DNA from: Flavimobilis sp052324925
GTDB taxonomy: Bacteria; Actinomycetota; Actinomycetes; Actinomycetales; Cellulomonadaceae
Strand: one strand, 5' to 3'
DNA: 64,000 nucleotides
Assembly: GCA_052324925.1 (NCBI GenBank)
Contig: JBQPRE010000002.1
The translations under genes and the position numbers were made by a program. A model generated the notes under the pieces. It saw nothing but the letters and a program-made list of their open reading frames with translations. It made no database searches and was not told where the DNA came from. This document shows, in pieces, positions 7,491-16,183 of the stretch (its first letter is position 1; each line of letters opens with the position of its first letter).

Positions 7491-8848
7491 CACGCACCCA
7501 CGAGGTTCTGGCCGCACACGCGCAGCACCTGACCGGACACGGCTCCGGCCCCGGGCGACGCGAGGAACGCGACCGCCTCTGCGACGTCGACGGGCTTGCC
7601 ACCCTGCTGAAGTGAGTTGAGGCGCCGCGCGACCTCGCGCGTTGCGAACGGGATCTTCGCTGTCATCTCGGTCTCGATGAAGCCGGGCGCGACCGCGTTC
7701 GCGGTTCCGCTGACGTCCGCGAGCAGGGGCGAGGTCGCCCGGATCATGCCGATGACGCCCGCCTTGGATGCCCCGTAGTTCGTCTGGCCGCGGTTGCCCG
7801 CGATCCCGGACGTCGACGCAAGCGAGACGATGCGGGGCGCGTCCGCGAAAAGGTCCGAGGCGAGCAGCGCGTCATTGATGCGCAGCTGGGCCACGGTGTT
7901 GACCGCGAGGACGGAGTCCCAGCGTGCCGGGTCCATGTTCGCGAGGAGCTTGTCGCGCGTGATCCCGGCGTTGTGGACGACGATGTCGAGGCGCCCGTGC
8001 CGGGCGCGCGCGTGCTCGATGATCCGGTCGCCTGCGTCGTCCGCCGTGATGTCGAGCTGCAGCGCCGTCCCCCGGACCTCCCCCGCCACCCGCGCGAGGT
8101 GCTCGCCTGCGGCGGGCACGTCGACGCACACGATCGCCGCGCCGTCACGGGCGAGCGTGCGCGCGATCGAGGCGCCGATGCCGCGCGCGGCACCGGTGAC
8201 GACCGCGACGCGTCCGGCGAGCGGCTGCTCGTCGTCCTGCGCGGGCACGTCGGCCGCACCCTGCCCGACGGTGAGCAGCTGGCCGTCGACGAACGCGGAG
8301 CGTGCCGAGAGGAACCAGCGCAGCGGGGAGAGGACGCCCTCGCGTCCGACAGCCACGCCGCCTGCGAGGACGAGCCCGTTGGCGGTCGCGCCGCCGCGCA
8401 GCTCCTTCGCGAGGGACCGCGTGAGCCCGACGACGGCCTGGCGTGCCGCTGCGAGCGCAGGCGCGTCCTCGTCCTGAGCCTCGCGCACGACAGTGATCAG
8501 GCGCGCTCCGCGCGCCATCTGCCTGAGCACGGAGCCTGCCGCGAGGACGTGCTCGGAGAGGTCCTCGACGCGCGAGATCTCGGTGAGGACGAGGATGACG
8601 GCGCCCCAGCGTGCGGACCCGGTCGTGGGGGAGCGGTGGATGTCGAGCCCGAGCCCTGCGAGGTGCTGCGCGACGGCGTCCGAGTCGGAGTCGTCGTGCG
8701 TGTCGGGGCCGAGGACGAGGACGGGGCCCGGGGTGAGCGGAGCACCCGGGGAGTAGCGACGCAGGAGTGCCGGCTGGGGGAGGCCGAGGCGCTTGGCCAG
8801 GGTCGCGGTGAAGCCCGTGTTGACGAGCTGCGTGTAGCGGTCGGTCAT
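7490..8848 (-). CDS. fabG: Long 3-oxoacyl reductase, FabG4-type (HMwFabG)
   Basis: A 452-residue protein with two parts. An N-terminal ~205-residue degenerate Rossmann-like domain (no clear nucleotide loop) precedes a C-terminal classical SDR: TGAARGIG at 218-225, HNAGI near 295, and the catalytic Ser...NYGASKAG around 345-360. Length and architecture match mycobacterial FabG4 (about 454 residues), an NADH-dependent ketoacyl-CoA reductase, rather than the ~250-residue FabG. ATG at 8848 overlaps the thiolase stop by 4 nt. It reduces 3-oxoacyl intermediates made by the adjacent thiolase, or works in the degradative direction. Confidence 0.88.
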   Translation of the reverse strand: MTDRYTQLVNTGFTATLAKRLGLPQPALLRRYSPGAPLTPGPVLVLGPDTHDDSDSDAVAQHLAGLGLDIHRSPTTGSARWGAVILVLTEISRVEDLSEHVLAAGSVLRQMARGARLITVVREAQDEDAPALAAARQAVVGLTRSLAKELRGGATANGLVLAGGVAVGREGVLSPLRWFLSARSAFVDGQLLTVGQGAADVPAQDDEQPLAGRVAVVTGAARGIGASIARTLARDGAAIVCVDVPAAGEHLARVAGEVRGTALQLDITADDAGDRIIEHARARHGRLDIVVHNAGITRDKLLANMDPARWDSVLAVNTVAQLRINDALLASDLFADAPRIVSLASTSGIAGNRGQTNYGASKAGVIGMIRATSPLLADVSGTANAVAPGFIETEMTAKIPFATREVARRLNSLQQGGKPVDVAEAVAFLASPGAGAVSGQVLRVCGQNLVGA

Positions 8849-10209
8849 CGGGGGCCTCCGTCGGGCGTCGTGGTGGGGACGGACTCGAGGATCGCGGCGA
8901 CGCCGAGGCCTCCCGCGGCGCAGATCGAGACGAGGGCGCGGAAGGGACCCGCGGTCGGCTCGGCGGCCTGGCGCTCGGCGAGCTGCTTGGCGGTCTGCGC
9001 GACGATGCGCCCACCCGTTGCCGCGAAGGGGTGTCCTGCGGCGAGCGAGGAACCGTTGACGTTGACCCTGTCGGGGTCGATCGTGCCGAGGGCGCCGGGC
9101 AGGCCGAGCTCGGTGCGGCAGTAGTCGTCGTCGGCCCAGGCGGCTTGGGTCGTGAGCACGACGCTCGCGAAGGCCTCGTGGATCTCGACGTAGTCGAGGT
9201 CGCCGAGAGCGAGGCCGTGGCGCGCGAGGAGGCGGGCGACGGCATGGACGGGGGCCATGAGGAGGCCCTCGTGCCCGTGGACGAAGTCGACGGCGGCGGT
9301 CTCGGCGTCGACGATGCGCGCGAGGAGCGGCAGGTTGCGCTCGGCAGCCCAGTCCGCGGATCCGAGCAGGACGGCAGAGGCTCCGTCTGAGAGCGGCGTC
9401 GAGTTTCCCGCGGTCATCGTGGGCATGTGGTCGAGGCGCTTGCCGAAGACGGGCTTGAGGCTTCCGAGCTTCTCCGCGGTCGAGTCGGGCCGCAGGATCT
9501 GGTCGCGCACGAGCCCGCGATAGGGAGTGACGAGGTCGTCCTGGAAGCCACGTTCGTAGGAGGAGGCGAGGTTGTGGTGCGAGCGCAGCGCGATGTCGTC
9601 CTGAGCGTCGCGCGTGATGCCCCAGCGGGCGGTCGTGATGGCCTGGTGCTCGCCCATCGAGAGGCCTGTGCGGGGCTCGTCGGTGCGCGGGGCGTCGGGT
9701 GCGAGGTCCCCGGGACGGACTGAGGCGAACGCCTTGAGGCGGCCCGGCAGGTCCTTGGCGCGGCTCGCGGCGAGCAGCGCGCGGCGCAGTCCGGTCGAGA
9801 CGGCGATGGGGGCGTCGGACGTCGAGTCGACGCCGCCCGCGATTCCCGACTCGACCTGACCGAGGCGGATCTTGTTGGAGACGGTGATGACGGCCTCGAG
9901 GCCGGTCGCGCACGCCTGCTGCAGGTCGAAGGCGGGGGTGCGGGGGTCGAGGGTCGTGCCGAGGGTGGCCTCGCGGACGAGGTTGAAGTCCTTGGAGTGC
10001 TTGAGGACGGCACCGCCGACGACCTCTCCGAGGCGTTCGCCATGGAGGCCGTAGCGGGCGACGAGCCCGTCGAGCGCGGCGACAAGCATGTCCTGGTTGG
10101 TCGAGCGGGCGTAGGCGCCGCCGACCTTGCCGAAGGGAATGCGGTTGCCGCCGAGGACGTACGCGTCGCGTGGTCCGTCGTGCGGGGTGGGGGTTGATGA
10201 CGCAGTCAT
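8845..10209 (-). CDS. Acetyl-CoA C-acetyltransferase (thiolase, FadA/FadI-like)
   Basis: A 454-residue thiolase. Nucleophilic Cys100 lies in LQQACATGLEA; the base histidine is in YVEIHEAFA, and the second cysteine is Cys430 in SICAAGG. The NVNGSSLAAGHPFAATGGR stretch is also diagnostic. It exchanges acetyl-CoA with 3-ketoacyl-CoA. ATG at 10209 follows GAGAGG. It is the first gene of a three-gene unit transcribed away from a TetR gene. Upstream in-frame codons overlap that regulator and are not used. Confidence 0.92.
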   Translation of the reverse strand: MTASSTPTPHDGPRDAYVLGGNRIPFGKVGGAYARSTNQDMLVAALDGLVARYGLHGERLGEVVGGAVLKHSKDFNLVREATLGTTLDPRTPAFDLQQACATGLEAVITVSNKIRLGQVESGIAGGVDSTSDAPIAVSTGLRRALLAASRAKDLPGRLKAFASVRPGDLAPDAPRTDEPRTGLSMGEHQAITTARWGITRDAQDDIALRSHHNLASSYERGFQDDLVTPYRGLVRDQILRPDSTAEKLGSLKPVFGKRLDHMPTMTAGNSTPLSDGASAVLLGSADWAAERNLPLLARIVDAETAAVDFVHGHEGLLMAPVHAVARLLARHGLALGDLDYVEIHEAFASVVLTTQAAWADDDYCRTELGLPGALGTIDPDRVNVNGSSLAAGHPFAATGGRIVAQTAKQLAERQAAEPTAGPFRALVSICAAGGLGVAAILESVPTTTPDGGPR

Positions 10210-10242
10210 GGCAGGCCTCTCGCTCCATTGCTCGGGTTCCTC

Positions 10243-10272
10243 GAACTCAGAGTACCTGATACTGTGGGTTTC
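10243..10272. promoter_or_regulatory. Palindromic operator over the TetR/thiolase divergent promoter
   Basis: GAACTCAGAGTA (10243-10254) and TACTGTGGGTTTC (10260-10272) form an imperfect inverted repeat around 5 nt. The right half overlaps a GATACT -10-like box (10258-10263) placed 9 nt before the GTG start of the TetR gene. A TetR-family repressor binding here would control both directions. The site is inferred from symmetry and position only. Confidence 0.55.
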
Positions 10273-11103
10273 GTGAGTCCGATCACACCGGGACGTGGCA
10301 CCGACGCCACCGACGCCGCGGGGGATGCAAGCCGTCGCCGCACCGCTGCGGCAGCTTCGCCGCGCCCCACAAGCGTCTCGTCTCCGGCCGAGCCCGTCGA
10401 TGGTCGGTCCACCCGCTGGGACAACCACCGTGAGGCGCGCAGGCGCGAGCTCACGCATGCCGCGCGCCGCACGGTCCACCGACGCGGCCCCGACGTATCG
10501 ATGGACGAGATCGCCGCTGACCTCGGCACCTCCAAGTCGATCCTCTACCGCTACTTCACCGACAAGGTCGGTCTACAAAACGCCGTCGGCGAGGCCGTCG
10601 TCGGCGCGATCAGCGTCAACCTCCGTGCGGCGTCCCAGAACGCCCCGACCCCGCGGGCCGCGCTCCACGGCATGATCGACGCCTACCTCGCGATGATCGA
10701 GCACTCGCCGAGCGTCTACTACTTCGTCACCCGCAACACCGCGATCGCCAACGCGGTCGCACAGCCCGCAGCGGGCGACACCGCACGGTCCGCGCCCCTG
10801 TCGTCCTTCCTCGGGTCGATCACCGCCGTCGTGGCCGAGCCGTTCGCCCAGGCGGTCGGAGGCGAGGACCAGCTCGATGTCGAGGCCTGGGCCGCAGGGG
10901 CCGTCGGCTTCATCTCGGGCACCGGCGAATGGTGGCTCGCCCGCCTCGGCGAGCCCGGGGGCCCCGACCGCGCGCACATCGCCGCGCGCATCACCGCGTG
11001 GCTGTGGGCCGGCCCGATCGGCCTCCTCGCCCGCGAACGCACCCGCACCGCCGACACCACCACCCGCACCACCACACGCACCGACGACAACCCCACGGGC
11101 TGA
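10273..11103 (+). CDS. TetR-family transcriptional regulator
   Basis: A 276-residue protein whose helix-turn-helix (MDEIAADLGTSKSILYRYFTDKVGLQNAV) spans about residues 76-104, after an unusually long ~45-residue Ala/Pro/Ser-rich N-terminal extension. The C-terminal ligand domain has no recognisable specificity motif and ends in a Thr/Arg-rich tail. The GTG at 10273 fits a leaderless transcript from the -10 at 10258. It is divergent from the thiolase operon and 39 bp upstream of the acyl-CoA-oxidase-like gene. It probably represses both in response to acyl-CoA, by analogy with FadR/KstR-type regulators. Confidence 0.85.
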   Translation: MSPITPGRGTDATDAAGDASRRRTAAAASPRPTSVSSPAEPVDGRSTRWDNHREARRRELTHAARRTVHRRGPDVSMDEIAADLGTSKSILYRYFTDKVGLQNAVGEAVVGAISVNLRAASQNAPTPRAALHGMIDAYLAMIEHSPSVYYFVTRNTAIANAVAQPAAGDTARSAPLSSFLGSITAVVAEPFAQAVGGEDQLDVEAWAAGAVGFISGTGEWWLARLGEPGGPDRAHIAARITAWLWAGPIGLLARERTRTADTTTRTTTRTDDNPTG

Positions 11104-11142
11104 CGCCCGACCACCCGCACCGTTGGAGACGAAGGAGTCCCG

Positions 11143-13218
11143 ATGACCGCGACCGCCACACCCCGCACGCCCCACACCCCCGTCGACGACGACGTCACGC
11201 TCGACGTCGAGGCGCTCACGCCTCAGCTGCTGGGGCGCTGGGGCGATTTCCGCACGTTCACCCGTGAGCTCCTCAAGGACCCGCGGTTCCACAAGATCGA
11301 GGGCATGTCCACGGCGGATCACCGCGAACGTGTTCTGGGCCAGCTCAAGGCGCTCGTGGCCGAGGGCAGGGTGCTGCGCGCCTTCCCCGAGCGACTCGGT
11401 GGTTCCGACGAGCACGGTGGCTCGCTCGCCGCGTTCGAGGAGCTCGTCGTGGGCGACCCCTCGATGCAGATCAAGGCAGGCGTCCAGTGGGGCCTGTTCG
11501 CGTCCGCGATCCTCCACCTCGGCACGCCCGAGCAGCAGGACCGCTTCCTACCCGCCGCGATGAGCCTCGAGACGCCCGGCGCCTTCGCGATGACCGAGAT
11601 CGGCCACGGCTCAGACGTCGCGTCGATCGGCACGGTCGCGACGTACGACGCCGAGGCGCAGGAGTTCGTCATCCACACGCCGTTCCGGGCCGCATGGAAG
11701 GAGTTCCTCGGCAACGCGGCGCTCCACGGCCAGGCTGCGGTTGTCTTCGCGCAGCTCGTCACCAAGGGCGTCAACCACGGGGTTCACGCGTTCTACGTCC
11801 CCGTGCGGGAGCGTCTCGCCGACGGAACTGCGGGCCCGCTCCTGCCCGGGATCCAGAGCGAGGACGACGGTCACAAGGGCGGCCTCAACGGGATCGACAA
11901 CGGCCGCTTCGCGTTCGACCACGTGCGCGTGCCGCGCACTGACCTGCTCGCTCGCTACGGCTATGTCGCCGAGGACGGTACGTACTCCTCACCGATCGAG
12001 AGCCCGGGGCGTCGTTTCTTCACGATGCTCGGTTCGCTCGTCCAGGGTCGCGTCTCGCTCGACGGTGCCGCGGTCAACGCGCAGAAGATCGCGCTCGCGA
12101 TCGCCGTCCGGTACGCGACGGAGCGGCGCCAGTTCCCCGGCGCGGGCGGCCAAGAGACGGTCCTGCTCGACTACGGCGAGCACCAGCGCCGCCTCGTCCC
12201 GCTCATCGCGCGGACGTATGCGGGGCTGTTCGCGCACGCCGAGCTGCTCGAGCTCTTCGACGACGTCTTCTCAGGTCGCAACGACACCGAGTCCTCGCGC
12301 GAGGACCTCGAGACTCTCGCCGCGGCCCTCAAGACGACGTCGACGTGGACGGCCTTGTCGACGCTCCAGACCTGCCGCGAGGCCTGCGGCGGTGCGGGCT
12401 TCATGGCCGAGAACCGCATGACGAGCCTGCGCGCCGACCTCGACGTCTACGCGACCTTCGAGGGGGACAACACGGTTCTGCTGCAGCTCGTGGGCAAGCG
12501 ACTGCTGGCTGACTACGCCAAGAAGTTCAAGGGCATGGATGCGGCGGGGATCGCCCGCGTCGCGGCCGAGCGCGCCGCTGACACGGTGCGCTACGCGACG
12601 CCGTTCGGCCGTGCGCTGCAGAAGATCTCGGACTCGGGCCAGGCTTCGCGCAAGGTTGCGCACCTGCGGGGCGAGGAGGCGCAGCGCGCCCTGCTCACCG
12701 ACCGCGTCGAGACGATGGTCGAGGAGCTTGGCGACCGGCTACGGCCCGCACAGAAGCTGCCCGACGACAAGGCGGCAGCGCTGTTCAACCAGCACCAGCA
12801 CGACCTCATCGCGGCCGCGAAGGCGCACGCCGAGCTTGTGCAGTGGGAGGCGTTCACGCGTGCCATCGCGTCGGTGTCGGACGACGGCAACCGTGCGATC
12901 CTCACGTGGCTGCGCGACCTCTACGGCCTGTCGGTCATCGAGGAGAACCTCGCCTGGTACCTCATGCACGGCCGCCTCACGGGGGAGCGCGCTCGCATGG
13001 TGGCGTCGTACATGACGCGTCTCGTCGGGCGGCTGCGACCGCATGCGCTCGGTCTCACCGAGGCGTGGGGCTATGCCCCCGAGCACCTGCGCGCTCCGAT
13101 CGCGACGGGCGCTGAGAAGGAGCGTCAGGACGAGGCGATCGCGCACTACCGCGCGCAGCGCGCCTCGGGCGACGCCCCGATCAGCGAGAAGGCGCTCAAG
13201 CGTCACGCCAAGCGCTGA
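11143..13218 (+). CDS. Acyl-CoA dehydrogenase / acyl-CoA oxidase-like flavoprotein
   Basis: A 691-residue protein, much longer than classical ~380-residue acyl-CoA dehydrogenases. The FAD/substrate segment FAMTEIGHGSDV (~148-159) and the catalytic region CGGAGFMAENR...YATFEGDNTVLL (~420-455, catalytic Glu in TFEGDN) resemble peroxisomal-type acyl-CoA oxidases. The C-terminal ~220 residues match the ACOX C-terminal domain. It would introduce the first double bond in fatty-acyl-CoA, passing electrons to O2 or ETF. Strong GAAGGAG site before the ATG. The context supplies hydratase, reductase and thiolase for a full beta-oxidation-type cycle. Oxidase versus dehydrogenase cannot be decided from sequence. 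Confidence 0.87.
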   Translation: MTATATPRTPHTPVDDDVTLDVEALTPQLLGRWGDFRTFTRELLKDPRFHKIEGMSTADHRERVLGQLKALVAEGRVLRAFPERLGGSDEHGGSLAAFEELVVGDPSMQIKAGVQWGLFASAILHLGTPEQQDRFLPAAMSLETPGAFAMTEIGHGSDVASIGTVATYDAEAQEFVIHTPFRAAWKEFLGNAALHGQAAVVFAQLVTKGVNHGVHAFYVPVRERLADGTAGPLLPGIQSEDDGHKGGLNGIDNGRFAFDHVRVPRTDLLARYGYVAEDGTYSSPIESPGRRFFTMLGSLVQGRVSLDGAAVNAQKIALAIAVRYATERRQFPGAGGQETVLLDYGEHQRRLVPLIARTYAGLFAHAELLELFDDVFSGRNDTESSREDLETLAAALKTTSTWTALSTLQTCREACGGAGFMAENRMTSLRADLDVYATFEGDNTVLLQLVGKRLLADYAKKFKGMDAAGIARVAAERAADTVRYATPFGRALQKISDSGQASRKVAHLRGEEAQRALLTDRVETMVEELGDRLRPAQKLPDDKAAALFNQHQHDLIAAAKAHAELVQWEAFTRAIASVSDDGNRAILTWLRDLYGLSVIEENLAWYLMHGRLTGERARMVASYMTRLVGRLRPHALGLTEAWGYAPEHLRAPIATGAEKERQDEAIAHYRAQRASGDAPISEKALKRHAKR

Positions 13219-13350
13219 TCCCCCGGCAAGAACCCGCCCACCCGCCGGCCCGCCCACCCGCCGGGCCGGCGGGCCGCCGGGCGGCGAGAACCCGCCCGCC
13301 GCGCCGGCGGTCCGCCGGGCCGCCGACCCGCTGGGCCAGCGGGAGACCGC

Positions 13351-13416
13351 CCACCCGCAAGTTTGTGCCGCACCCGCAAGTTCAGACTCGCGGGTGGGGC
13401 ACAAACGTGCGGGTAG
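13351..13416. repeat. 66-bp palindromic repeat, copy 2
   Basis: Arms at 13351-13377 and 13390-13416 pair at 25 of 27 positions, enclosing a loop containing TTCAGAC. The sequence is nearly identical to copy 3 and is the reverse orientation of copy 1. It lies downstream of the acyl-CoA oxidase-like gene, between convergent genes. Confidence 0.9.
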
Positions 13417-13492
13417 GCGGGCCAGGCCGGGCCGGGCCAGGCTGGGCCGGGCCGGGCTGAGCCGGCCACTCGCCGGGCCGGCGAGAACTCGC

Positions 13493-13558
13493 CCACCCGC
13501 AAGTTTGTGCCGCACCCGCAAGTCCAGACCCGCGGGTGGGGCACAAACGTGCGGGTAG
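13493..13558. repeat. 66-bp palindromic repeat, copy 3
   Basis: Same element as copy 2, beginning 142 bp further on; loop contains TCCAGAC. The pair of copies in one intergenic space resembles clustered REP/BIME-type elements. Confidence 0.9.
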
Positions 13559-13666
13559 GCGGGCTGGGCCGGGCCGCCACCCCGCCGGGCCGGGCTGGGC
13601 TGGCCCGGGCCGGGCCGGGGCGGGTAGGCGGCTGGGGTGGGGTGGGGCGGGGCGGGCGGGGGTGGG

Positions 13667-14452
13667 TCAGGGTTGGGTGTGGCCCGTCCAGGAACGGCCG
13701 TCCCAGTACTGCGTGCCGGTTCCCGTGGTGCTGGGATACCAGCCGGGAGGGGCGGCCGATGGCGACGTCGGCTGGCTGACGCACGCCCAGGCGAGGCACG
13801 CGATCCACCCGATGACCGTCCACGCGGTGAGGAGCGTGACGATCGCGATGGTCGTGGAGTTGCCGGCGCGCCGCGTGGCGGCGACCGCCCACGGCAGCAT
13901 GTAGAAGCCCGTGAAGACGGTGACGATCCACGAGACGATGAGCAGCGTCGAGTCCGGCTGCTGCGTGTAGGCCTGCTGCATGTACGCCGATTGCGTGTAC
14001 CCCTGCTGCGCGTACGCCTGGCCGGCGCCGCCCGCACCGTAGGGGTCGCCGGTCGACCCGCCGTACGGCGCTCCCCCGTACGAGCTGCTTCCGTAGGAGC
14101 CGCTCCCGTACGACGCGCCTCCATACGGGCTGCTTCCGTACGACGTGCTTCCGTAGGCCCCGGCGCTGTCGGGGCTGCTGGGTGGGGTGCCACCGTAGGA
14201 CGACGCGCCTCCATACGAGCCGCTCCCGTACGACGCGCTTCCGTACGACGTGCCGTAGGGGTCGGATGCCCCTGCTGCTGCGGACGGACCGACCTGCGGG
14301 GTCGTCCCGTAGGGGTCGGAGGCGTTCGGGGCGGAGCCCGGCACGCTATGGGCGGAGCCGCTCACCGGCCGACCGTCGGCGTCGTATCTGAGCTCCGGAT
14401 AGGGGCTCGACGACGGCGGGGTTGACGCAGACCCGTACGGATTCTCGGTCAT
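13667..14452 (-). CDS. YGS-repeat low-complexity protein with superinfection-immunity and DUF2510 domains
   Basis: A 261-residue protein in three parts. Residues ~1-165 are low complexity and rich in Tyr, Gly and Ser, with many SYGS/SYGG units and a Gln/Tyr stretch. Two membrane helices follow (STLLIVSWIVTVFTGFYMLPW and STTIAIVTLLTAWTVIGWIAC, ~172-225), resembling the T4 Imm/superinfection-immunity family. The C-terminus has a DUF2510 module (PPGWYPSTTGTG...YWDGRSWTGHT). ATG at 14452 follows GGGAA. The family role is unknown; the phage-immunity name is historical and does not show a phage function. The N-terminal tail resembles FUS-type prion-like sequence. Confidence 0.75.
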   Translation of the reverse strand: MTENPYGSASTPPSSSPYPELRYDADGRPVSGSAHSVPGSAPNASDPYGTTPQVGPSAAAGASDPYGTSYGSASYGSGSYGGASSYGGTPPSSPDSAGAYGSTSYGSSPYGGASYGSGSYGSSSYGGAPYGGSTGDPYGAGGAGQAYAQQGYTQSAYMQQAYTQQPDSTLLIVSWIVTVFTGFYMLPWAVAATRRAGNSTTIAIVTLLTAWTVIGWIACLAWACVSQPTSPSAAPPGWYPSTTGTGTQYWDGRSWTGHTQP

Positions 14453-14552
14453 GACATTCCCTGAGTGAGGCGGTTGCGGCACCATTGCGTCGCGCTCCTA
14501 CCCTAGGGGAGGCGGCGGACGACGCGCAGGGGCCAGACGACCCGCGCGGTCC

Positions 14553-16109
14553 CTAGGCGTCTGAAGCGCGTGACGTGCGGATCGCATAGCGGGCCGCGAG
14601 CGACGCGGTGAGCCGCTCGAGGGGCCCCTTGCCGATCGTGAGCGCCCACGCGGTTGCGGCGACCGTGAGCGGGCCGACCTGCAGGAGCCATGTCTCGAGA
14701 CCGGCGGGTTCGGTGAGCGCCGGCACCAGGAAGCTGACGATGTGCAGCGAGTACACGGTGAGCGGCATGCTGCCGAGCGCGGCGATCGGCACGAGCACGA
14801 GCCGCAGAACCCGTGGGCGTCCCGCGAGCAGGCACAGCCCGAGGAGGACGAGCGTGACGCCTCCCGAGCCGATGACCTCGCCCAGCCCGCCCGAGTGCGC
14901 TTCCATCGAGAAGAGTGCCGTGACGATGTCGGCTCCCGTCACGCCGTCGAACGACGCTGGCGGGCGCCACCACGTGGTCGACGCGCTCGCGCTCCAGCCG
15001 AGCGATGCGTCGCCCGACGCCGAGCCCCACCCCGACCCCGAAGGCTCCGAGACCGACCCCGACGGCTCCGAGACCGACGGTTCCGAGACCGACCCCGACG
15101 ACGCCGACCCCGACGGCTCCGACCCCGCCGACCCCGACGGCTCCGACCCCGACGGCTCCGACCCCGACGGCTCCGAGACCGACCCCGACGACGTTCCCGG
15201 CCCGGGGGCGTCGAGCGCGTCGTCCCCATCCGGCCAGCACGACACGGCGCCACCGTCCAGCGGTACGCACATGAACCCCGTCAGATCGACGTCCTCACCC
15301 GGCATCTCCGAGTAGGTCGAGCCCGAGCCCGAGCTCGACGGCGACGACGAGGAGGCGTCCTCGTTCGAAGCCGGCGCGAGGAGCGCCGCGCCACCGTACC
15401 CGGCCGCCGCGAGCAGGACGCCCGCGACGACGAGCGTGCCGGCACGTCGCACAGAGCGGAGGTCGCCGCGTCCGACGACGAGGCCCGCGAGGGCGAACGC
15501 GAGCCACACGGGCATCGAGTACGTGCCGAAGAGCACGAGCTGAGCAGTCGGGCCTCCGAGCAGCCCGGCGAGCATCGCGAGCGTCGTTGCCGGCACCGCG
15601 ACCGCCACGAGAAGCACGACGACGAGCAGCAACCTGCGGGTTGGCCACGCGACGACGGGCGCGACGACGATGAAGAGCACACTGTAGAAGCCGAGGATGA
15701 CCGCGACGGGTGAGCCGACGAGCTCGAGCAGGACGCCGAGCACGAGGATGACAAGGCCGCGCCCGACGAGGGTGAGGCGCATCCGTCGGACGTCAGTGAT
15801 GGCCGCGCTGCGCACGCCGCGGCTCATCAGGGCGAGTGAGACTCCCGCGACGAGCGCGAACAGCAGCGATGAGCGTCCGTGGACGACGCCCGCCCACGTG
15901 GACGGGTCGGCGAGGACGAGCTGCGGCGCACCGCTGACGTGGGCCGCGACCATCCCGCCGATGGCGAGGCCCCGCGCGAGGTCGACCCCTGCGATGCGCG
16001 GTGGGCGCACGAGGCGTGCCCAGCGTTCACGGACGTCGGGCAGGATGCGCAGGCTGGGCAGGCGCCGGGTCGGGGCCGAGGACGCCGTGGCGTCGGACGA
16101 GGTCGTCAC
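14553..16109 (-). CDS. Polytopic membrane acyltransferase-like protein (DUF418/HGSNAT-like)
   Basis: A 518-residue protein starting with a soluble tail, then GVDLARGLAIGGMVAAHV (~42-59), a hallmark of the heparan-alpha-glucosaminide N-acetyltransferase/DUF418 membrane superfamily. About seven helices follow to residue ~255. A hydrophilic insert (~255-385), rich in Ser-Glu-Pro-Ser-Gly repeats and two cysteines, comes next, then three or four more helices (VTLVLLGLCLLAG; MPLTVYSLHIV). The insert is expected on the outer side. The enzyme's acyl acceptor is unknown; such proteins often modify envelope glycans. Single gene, convergent with no partner. Confidence 0.68.
   Translation of the reverse strand: MTTSSDATASSAPTRRLPSLRILPDVRERWARLVRPPRIAGVDLARGLAIGGMVAAHVSGAPQLVLADPSTWAGVVHGRSSLLFALVAGVSLALMSRGVRSAAITDVRRMRLTLVGRGLVILVLGVLLELVGSPVAVILGFYSVLFIVVAPVVAWPTRRLLLVVVLLVAVAVPATTLAMLAGLLGGPTAQLVLFGTYSMPVWLAFALAGLVVGRGDLRSVRRAGTLVVAGVLLAAAGYGGAALLAPASNEDASSSSPSSSGSGSTYSEMPGEDVDLTGFMCVPLDGGAVSCWPDGDDALDAPGPGTSSGSVSEPSGSEPSGSEPSGSAGSEPSGSASSGSVSEPSVSEPSGSVSEPSGSGWGSASGDASLGWSASASTTWWRPPASFDGVTGADIVTALFSMEAHSGGLGEVIGSGGVTLVLLGLCLLAGRPRVLRLVLVPIAALGSMPLTVYSLHIVSFLVPALTEPAGLETWLLQVGPLTVAATAWALTIGKGPLERLTASLAARYAIRTSRASDA
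15018..15195 (-). repeat. In-frame minisatellite encoding Ser-Glu-Pro-Ser-Gly repeats
   Basis: The plus strand repeats GACCCCGACGGCTCCGA-like units of 15-18 nt about a dozen times, coding on the minus strand for (SEPSGS)n with SVSEPS variants in the outer loop of the membrane acyltransferase-like protein. Unit lengths are multiples of three, so copy changes would keep the frame. Confidence 0.8.
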
Positions 16110-16183
16110 TGGGTCAGCGTAGGGCGAGGCGGATGATCCTCCCGGAGGGCGCGCCCGGCGCCGATGTCACGACGTCGTCGCTG

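Larger units (their letters stand above)
13219..13666. other. Noncoding GC-rich interval between convergent genes
   Basis: These 448 bp contain no credible gene. The content is runs of GCCGGCGGGCC- and GGGCC-type low-complexity sequence and two copies of the 66-bp palindromic repeat. All open frames here come from the base composition. Confidence 0.75.

Noticed and set aside
8849..10228. Upstream extension of the FabG4 frame to 10228
   Set aside because: The added part is Arg/Pro/His-rich and antisense-like over the thiolase. The ATG at 8848 with a 4-nt overlap is the natural start.
13667..14452. Phage defence system from the superinfection-immunity domain
   Set aside because: The domain is widespread in chromosomal membrane proteins, and no partner defence genes are adjacent.
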